NCBI GenBank assembly: GCA_028015205.1
Contig: CM051521.1
Span: 99,052,513-99,116,512 of the forward strand
Length of the DNA stretch: 64,000 nucleotides
From: Mytilisepta virgata
Taxonomy: Eukaryota > Mollusca > Bivalvia > Mytilida > Mytilidae
Direction: 5' to 3'
Shown piece by piece: positions 1 through 9,840 of the stretch. Numbering within the stretch: the first letter of the stretch is position 1; every line of letters begins with the position of its first letter. Made by a program: the position numbers and the translations under genes. Under the pieces are notes generated by a model that did not search any database, had not been told where the DNA came from, and saw only the letters and a list, made by a program, of their open reading frames with translations.

Positions 1-300
1 ATCAACCAATAATAAAACTTACTGCATTATCTAACTATTCAGCAATTTATAAGTCCAACTCAATAATATCATGTTTATACTTATTCACTCATATCAAAAT
101 CACAATAATGTTTGTATCAAGTACAAAAAGTAGATACAATAAATCGTATATTTTTATTACATGATTTTGTTGGGTTTGGTTCAGATTTTAATTTTAAATT
201 GTACTATGAAATAGCTCTGGTCTTCCGAATGTATAAACTTTAGCATACTTTTAATATCATTCATTTTTTCTGTGCTAACAACAAGGGTTTTTAACAAGTT

Positions 301-450
301 AATTTGTGGTGGGGTCCATGGTGTTCATATGTTTTTAGTTTTTAAGTGTAGTGTTTGTATTCTTTTGGTCTTGTCTTCGCTGTTCTCCGGACTTTGTCAG
401 TTGTTTTCGGTCCCCCCTTTCGAATATCCCTTTGATCTATGACTACTGGG
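301..450 (+). mobile_element. Penelope-like element, 3' tail only (family B)
   Basis: This stretch matches, in opposite orientation, the 3' untranslated tail of the PLE copies at 11427-12519 and 4105-7420. Shared blocks include GGTGGGGTCCATG and the run around TTGGTCTTGTCTTCG, ending near CGAATATCCCTTT. No RT sequence precedes it, so it is a severely 5'-truncated insertion or a remnant. The small open frame on the other strand across it is not a gene. Confidence 0.7.
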
Positions 451-654
451 TCTAGATTGACTAATAACAAAACTCTCCTCAAATTCATAATCTGTATAGA
501 AATATTTAAAATAGATATGACCCGGACATCCACCGAGATGGACACCACGGGCAAACTTAGTTTTAGATAGGACACTATGGGAAAATTCACTTAAAAATAT
601 TTTTGTTTGAAACTAGTGAGCAAATTGAAAAAAATTGGCAGCAATGGTCTTTAG

Positions 655-755
655 ATGGTCCTCTTACAGCAGAGACGAACACTGTTTACCATAATACCAC
701 GTTCATAACTTACGAACACTGTTTACCATAATGCCACGTTCATAACTTAAACTCG
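655..755. repeat. Short direct duplication (2 x ~41 bp)
   Basis: The phrase beginning CGAACACTGTTTACCATAAT and ending CACGTTCATAACTTA occurs twice back to back with one base changed (ataccacg / atgccacg). It is a simple local tandem duplication with no coding content. Confidence 0.75.
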
Positions 756-759
756 GTAT

Positions 760-3060
760 TTTATATTAAAAGAAACGATACAGGGTACATGTATGCATTT
801 TTCATATATTCATAATTTCAAATAGCTGTACTAAGCAGAAAAATAGACCCACACGTCTGATTTTCATAGTATATTGTTTTCTCATCAAAAGCATGGATTT
901 TGTGCAAATAGTTTGAAATAAAAATTTCAAAAATAACATTTTTCAACCCAAAATTAAAAAATCAGCATGTTTACCCCGTTATGTGAATCACAATGTCTGT
1001 GTGACAAAAGATTTGAGTTTCTTCTATTGATTTCAGCCACTGGATTTTCATTTTACAAAATTGGTGTCGATTTTCTTCTTGATTTTCCGCAAATTTAATT
1101 TAACCATATTTTGGAAATTTACATTTTTCAACCATTTCAAATTTTATTCAAATTTCAAAATGAGACGCATTAAATCAAGAAATAGCAAACCACTCTTTCC
1201 CTCATACTTAAGGTTTTTTTTAAGGAATTACCAAGATATTTGGTTCCGAACTCGTGTGTGTATCATTACCTTTGTTGACTAGTATATTATCGTGAAATAT
1301 CTTGGGTTTTATTTTTTGATAAGTGTACAGTTGGTACAGTCTTGAAATAGACAAATCTAGGTCTTTTTTTAATCAAGATATAGGGAGGACATTTTAGAAA
1401 ACTAGTTGATATGCTTTCGTAAAATAACACTCAAAAGAGTACCTTGAATTTTCTTGTTTTGTTTTTTTTTGCTCCTTAATATTTTAAAGCCAGTTTTAAA
1501 GTTCTGCTGTCATTAAATAATGAAAAAGAATCAAAGCTTTTCTTCCCGTCTTTTTTTAGATATGTTCTCACTTCGTTTAGACCTACAATTTTCTGTGAAC
1601 TCTTTTACTTTTTTTCAACCTTCACCCTTTACATTAGTATATTCTTTCCCCGATGGACGAGATGTTTTTCTTCTATTTTGTTTCCAGTTATCTTTCTTAT
1701 TCAGTATAATTTAAAAAATCATAAGTATCAGAATTATTGTGACAAGTCATTTGCTAAAGTGTCGTTGTTGACTTGTTTTATCCTTTTGTAGTTTATGCAC
1801 ACAATCTTTAGAAAAAAACATACGTTTCGGGCAAGGTTTTAATTTAGCCGTTCATGGCTGAACCTTTTTTGACATGGTGTTCTAAGATCATTTTCATTGG
1901 CTTTTGATATAGCTCTGACAGTAAAATTCGTCTGGGAAAATGCTGAATTGAACATATTTATGTAAAAATATAATACTGTCAAATATAGTTTCAAGATAAA
2001 TGATTAAAGTATAAGCGAAGGAGATAGATCAGTAAAATTTGGACATATACATGTAACAGTAACACGATATTATCAGAGTAAAATACTTTTTATGTACTAG
2101 TATGTGCTCTTTCTGTATGGCAAGTTTATAAACATTAAAAAGTTGCAATAGAAACTAAGGTTGTTGAATTCGCAGAAAATAAAACTTTCATGCCTCTCCG
2201 ACCTCACATTTTTTCTTATTGTTAAGTCGAATTATATATATAAAATAACATAAACAAAATAAGCCGGAATCTGGTATAGTTTGAATGCATTCGCTTTTGG
2301 GGTTTAGGAAAAAATTTTGATGTGAATGCCAATCCAAATTATCTGAAAATTTGTATAAAGTAACTATGAAAGGAACTTTATTCAGTTATCGGTAGGGTGG
2401 TTACGTTATGTGCATCCAATCATGTTCGACTGGTCGAATTTAAGCAAAAAAATATAATGGCCAAATGAACTGATTCTTGATGTGAAGCACCTATAAAATC
2501 AACTGAATGAAATCTGACATAACTTCCAGGAAAAATTATTTAAATCGTTTCTTCTGAAAAAGCAAGTCCACGTAAATTAAACTTAAAGAAGGGCAAATAT
2601 AAAATTTGCATGTTTAAGGCAGACTCGAGACTTGGTTAAATGAAGAGGGTCTAAATCATCTTGAAACAAACCGTAGCTTCTAAATAAAGACTGAAGGATG
2701 CAGCGACGGTTGGTCTTTAAAAGCCATTAAACAATTCCTTATTTCTGACTTTTCGAATAATAAAGAGCTTGCATTGCTCCTAAAACCGAAACTGAATTGA
2801 AAATTAGTAAAAAACAACTACAACTTTGCACATTTTGTTCTGGGTGTACACCCAATTTTTGATTGGGAAGAATTGAACTTTCAAACATTTTCTCGGAAAC
2901 CACTTTTCCGAATGAAATTTGATAAGAGGCATGCTTTGGAAGTTCTGTATAAGCATATTTGCTTTGCATTGGAAAACATTTCAACTGCATAACCAATTCT
3001 TATAATCCCTATAAGAATCGGATGAAAAATTAAAAAAAAAAATACATATCATTGCTTTTT
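760..3060. other. AT-rich non-coding DNA; reference block of a segmental paralogy
   Basis: I recognise no gene here. About 1500-2710 is paralogous to sequence at 16310-16510, 19085-19590 and 24730-26270: shared phrases include TTCTATTTTGTTTCCAGTTAT, GAAGGAGATAGATCAGTAAAA, GGAATCTGGTATAGT and CACCTTGAAACAAAC (or close variants). This copy lacks the transposons found in the other block, so it serves as an empty-site reference. Confidence 0.6.
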
Positions 3061-3238
3061 TGTCCCCTTCAACCCCTTGACAACTGTAAAATATATAGAA
3101 AATATCTATCACTAGTATTTCCCCATTGAAATCGAATGAAAAATAAACATTTTAAGTATCCTACAAATGGATGTTTTTCCATTTTCAGCAAGACAAGGAA
3201 CATTAAAAACAGAAATTACTAAAAAAAAATTTAAAAAA

Positions 3239-3993
3239 AGAACAAATATACCTAAGGAGCAATAAACAAAACGAAATCCATTCGACAGACAAACCCGGGA
3301 AGACAAATGAACAACCACAAGCACAACAAATAAATACAGGAAACTAAAAAGCAGTGAACAACACGAACAAATCGGTGGAGGCACATAAACGGTTACGACA
3401 GTGGGAACATGTCCAACATCATCTTAGATATTGGAACACTGTAATGGTCAATCAATTTGTGATGACGACCGTAAAATTTCCTAAGTGATGACATCAACTT
3501 ATCCCTGATAAAACCCTGGTTAAGAAGCATTTGTGACAGCAGTAATCTTCTTTGTCGAAAGTCAGGGTAACTCACGCATGCCCTTGAAAATCGGATAAGC
3601 TGAGAAACGTAGACGCCATATGCAGGCGATGCTTGTATATTGTTACTCAAGAAGGGAAAATTAACAATAGGAAAGTTGAAGTCATCACTTTTGTCATAAA
3701 GTTTTGTCTTCAAATGTCCCTCATAGTCTATTTTAAGAAACAAATCCAGATATGAAGCGGACTTTTGTGTATCTGTAGAATCCTTAATTTCAAGCTCACT
3801 GGGGTAGATAAGATGTAGAAAGTCTTGGAATTTGTCGTTATTTAACGACAACACATCATCTATATAACGAAAAGTGAAATTAAAGGATTGGGCTAGTTTC
3901 TTTTTGTTTTCACGTAGTAACGTTTGAATGAAGTCCGCTTCATATGAGTACAGAAACAGATCGGCGAGGAGAGCAGCAGAGTTGGTTCCCATT
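3239..3993 (-). pseudogene. Penelope-like reverse transcriptase fragment (family A), 5'-truncated
   Basis: Read on the minus strand, the open frame 3393-3993 encodes the C-terminal half of a Penelope-type reverse transcriptase. It has MGTNSAALLADLFLYSYE (motif B; other copies read NCAP), FRYIDDVLSLNN (motif C, catalytic YIDD), then KSASYLDLFL (the conserved LDL block after motif D). It ends KMMLDMFPLS and stop. The 3' untranslated tail follows down to 3239, where the terminus GGTATATTTGT lies; compared with the copy at 21997 it has lost about 105 bp between CACGAAC and ACAAATCGG. The 5' break falls inside motif B: beyond 3993 the sequence is unrelated, although the frame stays open to 4037. 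No GIY-YIG endonuclease follows the RT. The element cannot be autonomous. Confidence 0.85.
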
Positions 3994-4104
3994 GAATCGA
4001 TCAAAAAACCCCTACCGACAAAAAAAGAAAAAAACAACAGGAGCCAGATTTCGAACCTGTGTTTCTTATGGGGGCTGATTGTGTTAAAATATCATAAGGA
4101 TATA

Positions 4105-4614
4105 AAGTAAGTAAAGTCAAGAAATACCAAAGAGATATTCGAAGGTGAGAAAAATCGTAACAACTGAAAAACTCCGAAGAACAACGAAGGCCAGACCAAA
4201 ACAATACATGCACTACAATTAAAAACTAAAAACATATGAACAACATGGACCCCACCAAAAAACCGGGGGTAGACTCAGGTGCTCCGGGACAACCGCCATG
4301 CTCGCCATGTCAAATCCGTTATGAGGAAGGGATAATATCAATGGAACAGGTCCATTTTCATTTGGGAAACAGTTTTTTCATACGTTTCAACCAAGTCATG
4401 ATGACGCCCATAAAATTTTAATAAGGATGACTTCAGCTTAGAAGCAACGTACTCCTGTCTGAGCAACTTTTCTGTCAGGAGCCGGGCTCTATCCAGGAAG
4501 TCAATGTATATGTCACAAGCTCTGGAATAACGTATGAGTTTTGAATTTTATACTCTATACGCCGGCGCCTCTGGAATATTACCTCTCAAAAATGGGAAGT
4601 TGACGATTGGAAAG
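4105..4614 (-). pseudogene. Penelope-like element (family B), 3' part, left of the ribozyme array
   Basis: On the minus strand this holds the C-terminal RT coding remnant (around 4430-4614) and the 3' tail of a family B PLE. It is collinear with the less disturbed copy at 11427-12519. Shared phrases include AGTTGACGATTGGAAAGTC, GCCGGCGC, CAAATCCG and the tail near ACATGCACTACAATTAAAAA. The frame is broken. At 4614 the match stops in mid-codon and resumes at 6981, because the 378-bp repeat array has inserted at that point. Confidence 0.8.
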
Positions 4615-4664
4615 TCAAAATAACAATCCAAAGATAGTAATATTAGATATAGTAAATTTATACT

Positions 4665-4711
4665 ATGCTGTATACGACGCATTTCAAGGAGTTACCTCTC
4701 ATCAGCAGCAT
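4665..4711 (-). ncRNA. Hammerhead ribozyme motif, array copy 1
   Basis: Read 5'-3' on the minus strand. Stem I 5' arm is ATGCTG; core box CTGATGA; stem II GAGG-TAACT-CCTT; core box GAA; stem III ATGC-GTC-GTAT (A15.1-U16.1 closing pair, one G-U pair); H17 = A; stem I 3' arm CAGCAT. All conserved hammerhead core bases are present and the three stems pair. Predicted cleavage is between the bases complementary to 4671 and 4670, after A17. A17 obeys the NUH rule but is rarer than C. Stem III is short, as in animal type I hammerheads that work better as dimers. Confidence 0.87.
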
Positions 4712-5041
4712 TAAAACCGAAACATTTGGAAGACCAAAAACCAAACTTATATTAAACAAGAAGTACTCAACCAAAAATACCGAAATAGGAATCCAAATTT
4801 CAGCTAAGGAGATCTACCATGTGCAATACAAGGAATGAACCCTTAGTATTTCTATTATTTTTGAATTTTGCTAAATACTGGTAATTTCTGTAACAAATCA
4901 ATGAATAATCATGTCAGACAAGTCTGACGACTGGGTTTGCGAATACCCTCGGGGACAAGGGTCCACCAGCAGAGGCATCATCCCAGGAGTTTCAAAATAA
5001 CAATCCAAAGATAGTAATATTAGATATAGTAAATTTATACT

Positions 5042-5088
5042 ATGCTGTATACGACGCATTTCAAGGAATTACCTCTCATCAGCAGCAT
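5042..5088 (-). ncRNA. Hammerhead ribozyme motif, array copy 2
   Basis: Same fold as copy 1. One base differs in the stem II loop (TAATT in place of TAACT), outside the catalytic core. The distance from the cleavage site of copy 1 gives a 377-nt monomer. Confidence 0.87.
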
Positions 5089-5419
5089 TAAAACCGAAAC
5101 ATTTGGAAGACCAAAAACCAAACTTATATTAAACAAGAAGTACTCAACCAAAAATACCGAAATAGGAATCCAAATTTCAGCTAAGGAGATCTACCATGTG
5201 CAATACAAGGAATGAACCCTTAGTATTTCTATTATTTTTGAATTTTGCTAAATACTGGTAATTTCTGTAACAAATCAATGAATAATCATGTCAGACAAGT
5301 CTGACGACTGGGTTGGCGAATACCCTCGGGGACCCAGGGTCCACCAACAGAGGCATCATCCCAGGAGTTTCAAAATAACAATCCAAAGATAGTAATATTA
5401 GATATAGTAAATTTATACT

Positions 5420-5466
5420 ATGCTGTATACGACGCATTTCAAGGAGTTACCTCTCATCAGCAGCAT
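5420..5466 (-). ncRNA. Hammerhead ribozyme motif, array copy 3
   Basis: Identical to copy 1 in core boxes CTGATGA and GAA and in all three stems. The monomer to the previous copy is 378 nt. Confidence 0.87.
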
Positions 5467-5797
5467 TAAAACCGAAACATTTGGAAGACCAAAAACCAAA
5501 CTTATATTAAACAAGAAGTACTCAACCAAAAATACCGAAATAGGAATCCAAATTTCAGCTAAGGAGATCTACCATGTGCAATACAAGGAATGAACCCTTA
5601 GTATTTCTATTATTTTTGAATTTTGCTAAATACTGGTAATTTCTGTAACAAATCAATGAATAATCATGTCAGACAAGTCTGACGACTGGGTTGGCGAATA
5701 CCCTCGGGGACCCAGGGTCCACCAGCAGAGGCATCATCCCAGGAGTTTCAAAATAACAATCCAAAGATAGTAATATTAGATATAGTAAATTTATACT

Positions 5798-5844
5798 ATG
5801 CTGTATACGACGCATTTCAAGGAGTTACCTCTCATCAGCAGCAT
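5798..5844 (-). ncRNA. Hammerhead ribozyme motif, array copy 4
   Basis: Identical to copy 1 in core and stems, and 378 nt from the previous copy. Confidence 0.87.
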
Positions 5845-6175
5845 TAAAACCGAAACATTTGGAAGACCAAAAACCAAACTTATATTAAACAAGAAGTACT
5901 CAACCAAAAATACCGAAATAGGAATCCAAATTTCAGCTAAGGAGATCTACCATGTGCAATACAAGGAATGAACCCTTAGTATTTCTATTATTTTTGAATT
6001 TTGCTAAATACTGGTAATTTCTGTAACAAATCAATGAATAATCATGTCAGACAAGTCTGACGACTGGGTTGGCGAATACCCTCGGGGACCCAGGGTCCAC
6101 CAACAGAGGCATCATCCCAGGAGTTTCAAAATAACAATCCAAAGATAGTAATATTAGATATAGTAAATTTATACT

Positions 6176-6222
6176 ATGCTGTATACGACGCATTTCAAGG
6201 AGTTACCTCTCATCAGCAGCAT
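6176..6222 (-). ncRNA. Hammerhead ribozyme motif, array copy 5
   Basis: Identical to copy 1 in core and stems, and 378 nt from the previous copy. Confidence 0.87.
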
Positions 6223-6553
6223 TAAAACCGAAACATTTGGAAGACCAAAAACCAAACTTATATTAAACAAGAAGTACTCAACCAAAAATACCGAAATAGG
6301 AATCCAAATTTCAGCTAAGGAGATCTACCATGTGCAATACAAGGAATGAACCCTTAGTATTTCTATTATTTTTGAATTTTGCTAAATACTGGTAATTTCT
6401 GTAACAAATCAATGAATAATCATGTCAGACAAGTCTGACGACTGGGTTGGCGAATACCCTCGGGGACCCAGGGTCCACCAGCAGAGGCATCATCCCAGGA
6501 GTTTCAAAATAACAATCCAAAGATAGTAATATTAGATATAGTAAATTTATACT

Positions 6554-6600
6554 ATGCTGTATACGACGCATTTCAAGGAGTTACCTCTCATCAGCAGCAT
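6554..6600 (-). ncRNA. Hammerhead ribozyme motif, array copy 6
   Basis: Identical to copy 1 in core and stems, and 378 nt from the previous copy. Confidence 0.87.
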
Positions 6601-6931
6601 TAAAACCGAAACATTTGGAAGACCAAAAACCAAACTTATATTAAACAAGAAGTACTCAACCAAAAATACCGAAATAGGAATCCAAATTTCAGCTAAGGAG
6701 ATCTACCCTGTGCAATACAAGGAATGAACCCTTAGTATTTCTATTATTTTTGAATTTTGCTAAATACTGGTAATTTCTGTAACAAATCAATGAATAATCA
6801 TGTCAGACAAGTCTGACGACTGGGTTGGCGAATACCCTCGGGGACCCAGGGTCCACCAGCAGAGGCATCATCCCAGGAGTTTCAAAATAACAATCCAAAG
6901 ATAGTAATATTAGATATAGTAAATTTATACT

Positions 6932-6978
6932 ATGCTGTATACGACGCATTTCAAGGAGTTACCTCTCATCAGCAGCAT
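6932..6978 (-). ncRNA. Hammerhead ribozyme motif, array copy 7 (5' end of the array)
   Basis: Identical to copy 1 in core and stems. Its stem I 5' arm lies only two bases from the junction with PLE sequence at 6981, so the insertion begins almost exactly at a ribozyme. This is expected if the integrated template was a self-cleaved or circular RNA with the ribozyme at its end. Confidence 0.87.
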
Positions 6979-6980
6979 TA

Positions 6981-7420
6981 AAAGTCATCCCGTTTGTCGT
7001 AAAGTTTTGTATTCAACCTTCCTCTGGTGTCAATTTCGAGGCGAAGGTCAAGATAAGATGCAGACTTGGCAGTGTCTATGGTATCCTTAATTTCGAGATC
7101 ATTGGGATAGATGAGATGTAAGTAATTCCCAAAACGTGAATTGTTGAGTGATAAGACATCATCTATGTTTTTCCTTAAAAAGCCTGTCAAGGAAGTCTGC
7201 CTCATGTGAGTAAAGGCACAAGTCGGCCTGTAGTGGCGCACAATTAGTACCCATAGGAATTCCAATTGTCTGTTGGAAAACACGTCCACCAAATTGAACA
7301 AACATGTTGTCGATCAAAAATTAAATCCTCAAGACAATTTTGTCCTCTGTTTATTTTTGTTAGATTTAGAGTGGTTTTTAACAAAGTATGATTTATCTCT
7401 ACAAATGACAAGTAAATGAT
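6981..7420 (-). pseudogene. Penelope-like RT pseudogene (family B), part right of the ribozyme array
   Basis: This continues the RT copy left off at 4614. On the minus strand it encodes IDDVLSLNNSRF (motif C region), EIKDTIDTAKSASYLDLRLE and NTKLYDKRDDF. About 41 bp between motif B and motif C have been lost relative to 11427-12519, removing the FRY before IDD and shifting the frame. Upstream the frame reads MLL-type fragments of motif B in another phase (the bases for ATTGGCATTCC and ATGGGTAC are recognisable around 7240-7275). The match fades near 7420. The copy was probably inactive before or after the array inserted; the order cannot be read from the sequence alone. Confidence 0.8.
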
Positions 7421-7593
7421 CGGAAACACACCGGTCTAAGGACGACAACGCCAAAGATGACGGCAGGCTCAGGAAAAAATTTGCAGTCCTATAAAATTAC
7501 ACCAAATAACCACAACATTATTAAACGATTATCAGATAGAATTACTAAAATTCGACTTCTCGAGATTTCGTACTTTATCATCTATTCTAGAAA

Positions 7594-7815
7594 ATGATAC
7601 TTTAGTGCTTCATTTTTTAATTTTTTATAAGTTCCTTGGAGCAAGCGAAATTTTAATTTTAATTTTTTTTCTTGAGGATTATTTTTTCTTTTTTTTCGGG
7701 GGGGGGGGGGGGTCAAAATTTATTTGCAGCACACATTTTTTAAACTATGATATTGCAAAGAATGGGGAAAAAATCCCAATTTATACAAAATTTTGGAGCG
7801 TAATGAAGCGTATTT
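7594..7815 (+). mobile_element. Partial relative of the G-run MITE at 10746-11108
   Basis: This aligns in the same orientation with the middle of the MITE at 10746-11108: both have AAATTTTAATNTTAATTTTTT, a 15-16 base G run, a CACATTTTTTAAACTA-like phrase, then AATGGGG, AAATCCCA and ACAAAATTTTNGGAGCG. The terminal GGCCACACC repeats are not visible here, so it is truncated or more diverged. The open frame spanning it is spurious. Confidence 0.65.
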
Positions 7816-7984
7816 CCTTTTGTCACTGGATGATGTTAAAGTCACCTTTAATTTATAAAGTAGAAAGATGTGTATCAAATCACCTGATCATGAAAAGGTT
7901 TCCGTAGCTGAACTTTAATTTTACTTCCCTGTTTTATATTAATTTGAGACGGTCTCCAGAATATTAAATTATTGTGAAAATTTA

Positions 7985-8130
7985 ATGATAGTTCCCTTCA
8001 AGGAGTTATTGACATATTTCGGATTTAATGCTGCTGATGGGAGGAAACCCCTTGAAATGCGTCGTATACAGCATAGTATAAATTTACTATATCTAATATT
8101 AGTATCTTTGGATTGTTATTTTGTTATACA
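7985..8130 (+). repeat. Solo copy of the 378-bp retrozyme unit, inverted
   Basis: From about 7999 to 8127 this matches the reverse complement of the ribozyme-bearing part of the 378-bp unit, through GTATACAGCATAGTATAAAT and on to GGATTGTTATTTTG. It extends past the ribozyme on its 5' side (TTCGGATTTAATGCTG), beyond where the big array starts. It is diverged from the array copies and is not tandem, so it is an older single insertion. Confidence 0.8.
8028..8074 (+). ncRNA. Degenerate hammerhead ribozyme motif (solo unit)
   Basis: Stem I ATGCTG/CAGCAT, stem II GAGG/CCTT, GAA, stem III ATGC/GTAT and A17 are all preserved. The core box reads CTGATGG instead of CTGATGA, so invariant A9 has become G. 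From hammerhead biochemistry this should strongly reduce or abolish cleavage. Stem I and stem III are conserved while the core is broken, as expected for a dead copy. Confidence 0.7.
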
Positions 8131-8609
8131 AATGACCATTGGGCGATCATCAACCCAGCAATGTGTTTGCCCAAAATGATCCAACATTTATTTGATGCAT
8201 TTTATTTTATGAGAAATAAAATAGTTTAATTTTAATTTTGGCATCTGTCATTCAGAAACAAGTGTAATGGTTTAGTGCTGATAGATGTTTTTCCTATTTA
8301 CTTGAGCAACATGCTGCTCAGTATGTTGACGATTGGCAAAATTTTCAAATTAAAATACCAATTTCTTAAGTGTTGTTTTTAATCATCATTTAATAGTTGA
8401 ACCTTCTAAATGTTCAGATTTGACTTGGTATCATAACTTAACAGTTTAAAAGCTATTCAAATATATAACGTCTTGTTCGTCAGATGTTTCACCGTTCATA
8501 ACAAAATGCACTCATTTTGGTGGTTAAATGATTTTTTTTACTTTTCCTTTTTTCAACATTGACTCTTATGTCATGTATTTACCGTAATAATTAACATTCT
8601 TGTATGAAA

Positions 8610-9840
8610 TGGTAATGACTAGTTGCTTAAAGTAATCAAAAGCAATACAGCTTATAGGTATAACAGATATTACTATAATCAATATATAATATGACAAGAT
8701 GACATCGGAGGCATGACTACACAGGATTTGTAACAAAATAATAAAATAATTTACATCACAAGTTTTAATTCTACGATTTCAAGTTTTTTTACTAAATTTG
8801 ACGGAACCTTTACATTGTTGGACAGTAATTGCACCAATTCAAAAACTGAAGTTTGTGTGTAATAATAAGTTTTATATACCTTTGACGTAAATCATTATAG
8901 ATAGGACATTTCAAAATAAAGTGAAATTTATCCTCTACATCATTTTCATTACATAATGTACATAATCTTCCTCTTCTACCTCTTTATACAAACCTACCAA
9001 TATCAATATGCAAAGAATAAGAACATAATCTATATTTAGTCAAAATGTTATTCTTTGTGGAGATAAATTATTAGTAAGATAATATCATTAGATGTGGAAA
9101 CAATCCATCAAATGTCTATAAAAAAAACTTCGACCAAGATTCCAAAATATTCTTGAATAAAACAATCAAAAGTCAACAATGTTTGATTACCAACATACCA
9201 TACATCACCAAAACCTAAATCAAGCAACTGACATTTAACATTATATAACCACTCTGAAAAACCTCATACATATTCTTATATAAAGTCCCTAGAATACAAT
9301 TATCAGTTTTCAATAATCACGAGTCAAAGAAGAGGAAATCTCCCTAATTCTGAGCATACCATGATATTACAGGTAGACATTTTAGTTTCAAAATAGTTTT
9401 ACAAAATCCTGAATGAAGTTATTTCTATTTCTAGTAACTTGTGAAAATCCCCACACTTCATTTCCATAATTTAATACAGGAGAGACAAGACAGTTTTGTT
9501 TGGACGATAAGTACAATGTTCTGCATGTTCCCATATAACAAAGTTAGACATTTTTCTACCTTTCGTAGCAATATTTAATTAAATTCGATAAAAAAAATTC
9601 CAGTGAAGTATAATATAACAGCAAGATAAAGATACTGATCTACTACTTCAATTTTATCACCATTATATATCCATTGCTCTTCTTGACGTATTTTCTCACC
9701 GTTTCTTAATACAAATATTTTTGTTTTACTTATATTAACCGACAAATTCCATCTATTCCAATAAGTATACAAAGAATTTAACATATTTTGTCATCCATTT
9801 GCTGTCTCAGAAACTTTTACTGTATCGTCCACATACTTTA
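8610..9840 (-). pseudogene. LINE (jockey/CR1-like) RT C-terminal part and 3' end, degraded
   Basis: Read on the minus strand, this is the last third of a non-LTR retrotransposon RT. It starts with YVDDTVKVSETANG (catalytic Y-x-DD motif C; the next codon is a TGA stop), then NMLNSLYTYWNRW, VNISKTKIFVLRNGEKI and QYLYLAVIL, typical of the RT thumb in this group. Further down, broken frames give RGRLCTLCNENDVEDKFHF and LKCPIYNDLRQRYIK, the C-terminal Cx2Cx9Hx4C zinc-binding region, and then MPPMSSCHIIY near 8690. Several stops and frameshifts make it dead. It continues the element seen at 10596-10745, 11109-11420 and 12526-13433, from which it is separated by the TIR element at 9841-10595. Confidence 0.8.

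Larger units (their letters stand above)
4615..6980 (-). repeat. Retrozyme-like tandem array: 6.25 copies of a 378-bp unit carrying hammerhead ribozymes
   Basis: The unit boundary phrase TCAAAATAACAATCC recurs at 4615, 4992, 5370, 5748, 6126, 6504 and 6882, giving a period of 377 once and 378 five times. Copies are nearly identical, differing by scattered single bases. On the minus strand the array starts with a hammerhead ribozyme motif and ends with another plus ~50 bases, so seven ribozymes bracket six full monomers. Each unit also contains the hairpin GTCAGACAAGTCTGAC and a box CCCTCGGGGACCCAGGGTCC. The array interrupts a Penelope-like RT copy: joining the flanks (…GGAAAGTC / AAAGTCATCCCG…) restores the intact sequence seen at 11950-11990, leaving at most AAA as target duplication. 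Known retrozymes have this design: tandem units of a few hundred bases with type I hammerheads, transcribed, self-cleaved and circularised. No protein is encoded. Confidence 0.9.

Noticed and set aside
4615..6980. CRISPR array
   Set aside because: The repeat is a 378-bp satellite with no unique spacers, and the DNA is eukaryotic.
7605..7907. 100-codon open frame including a glycine run
   Set aside because: It covers a partial MITE with a G15 tract; no start context or family.
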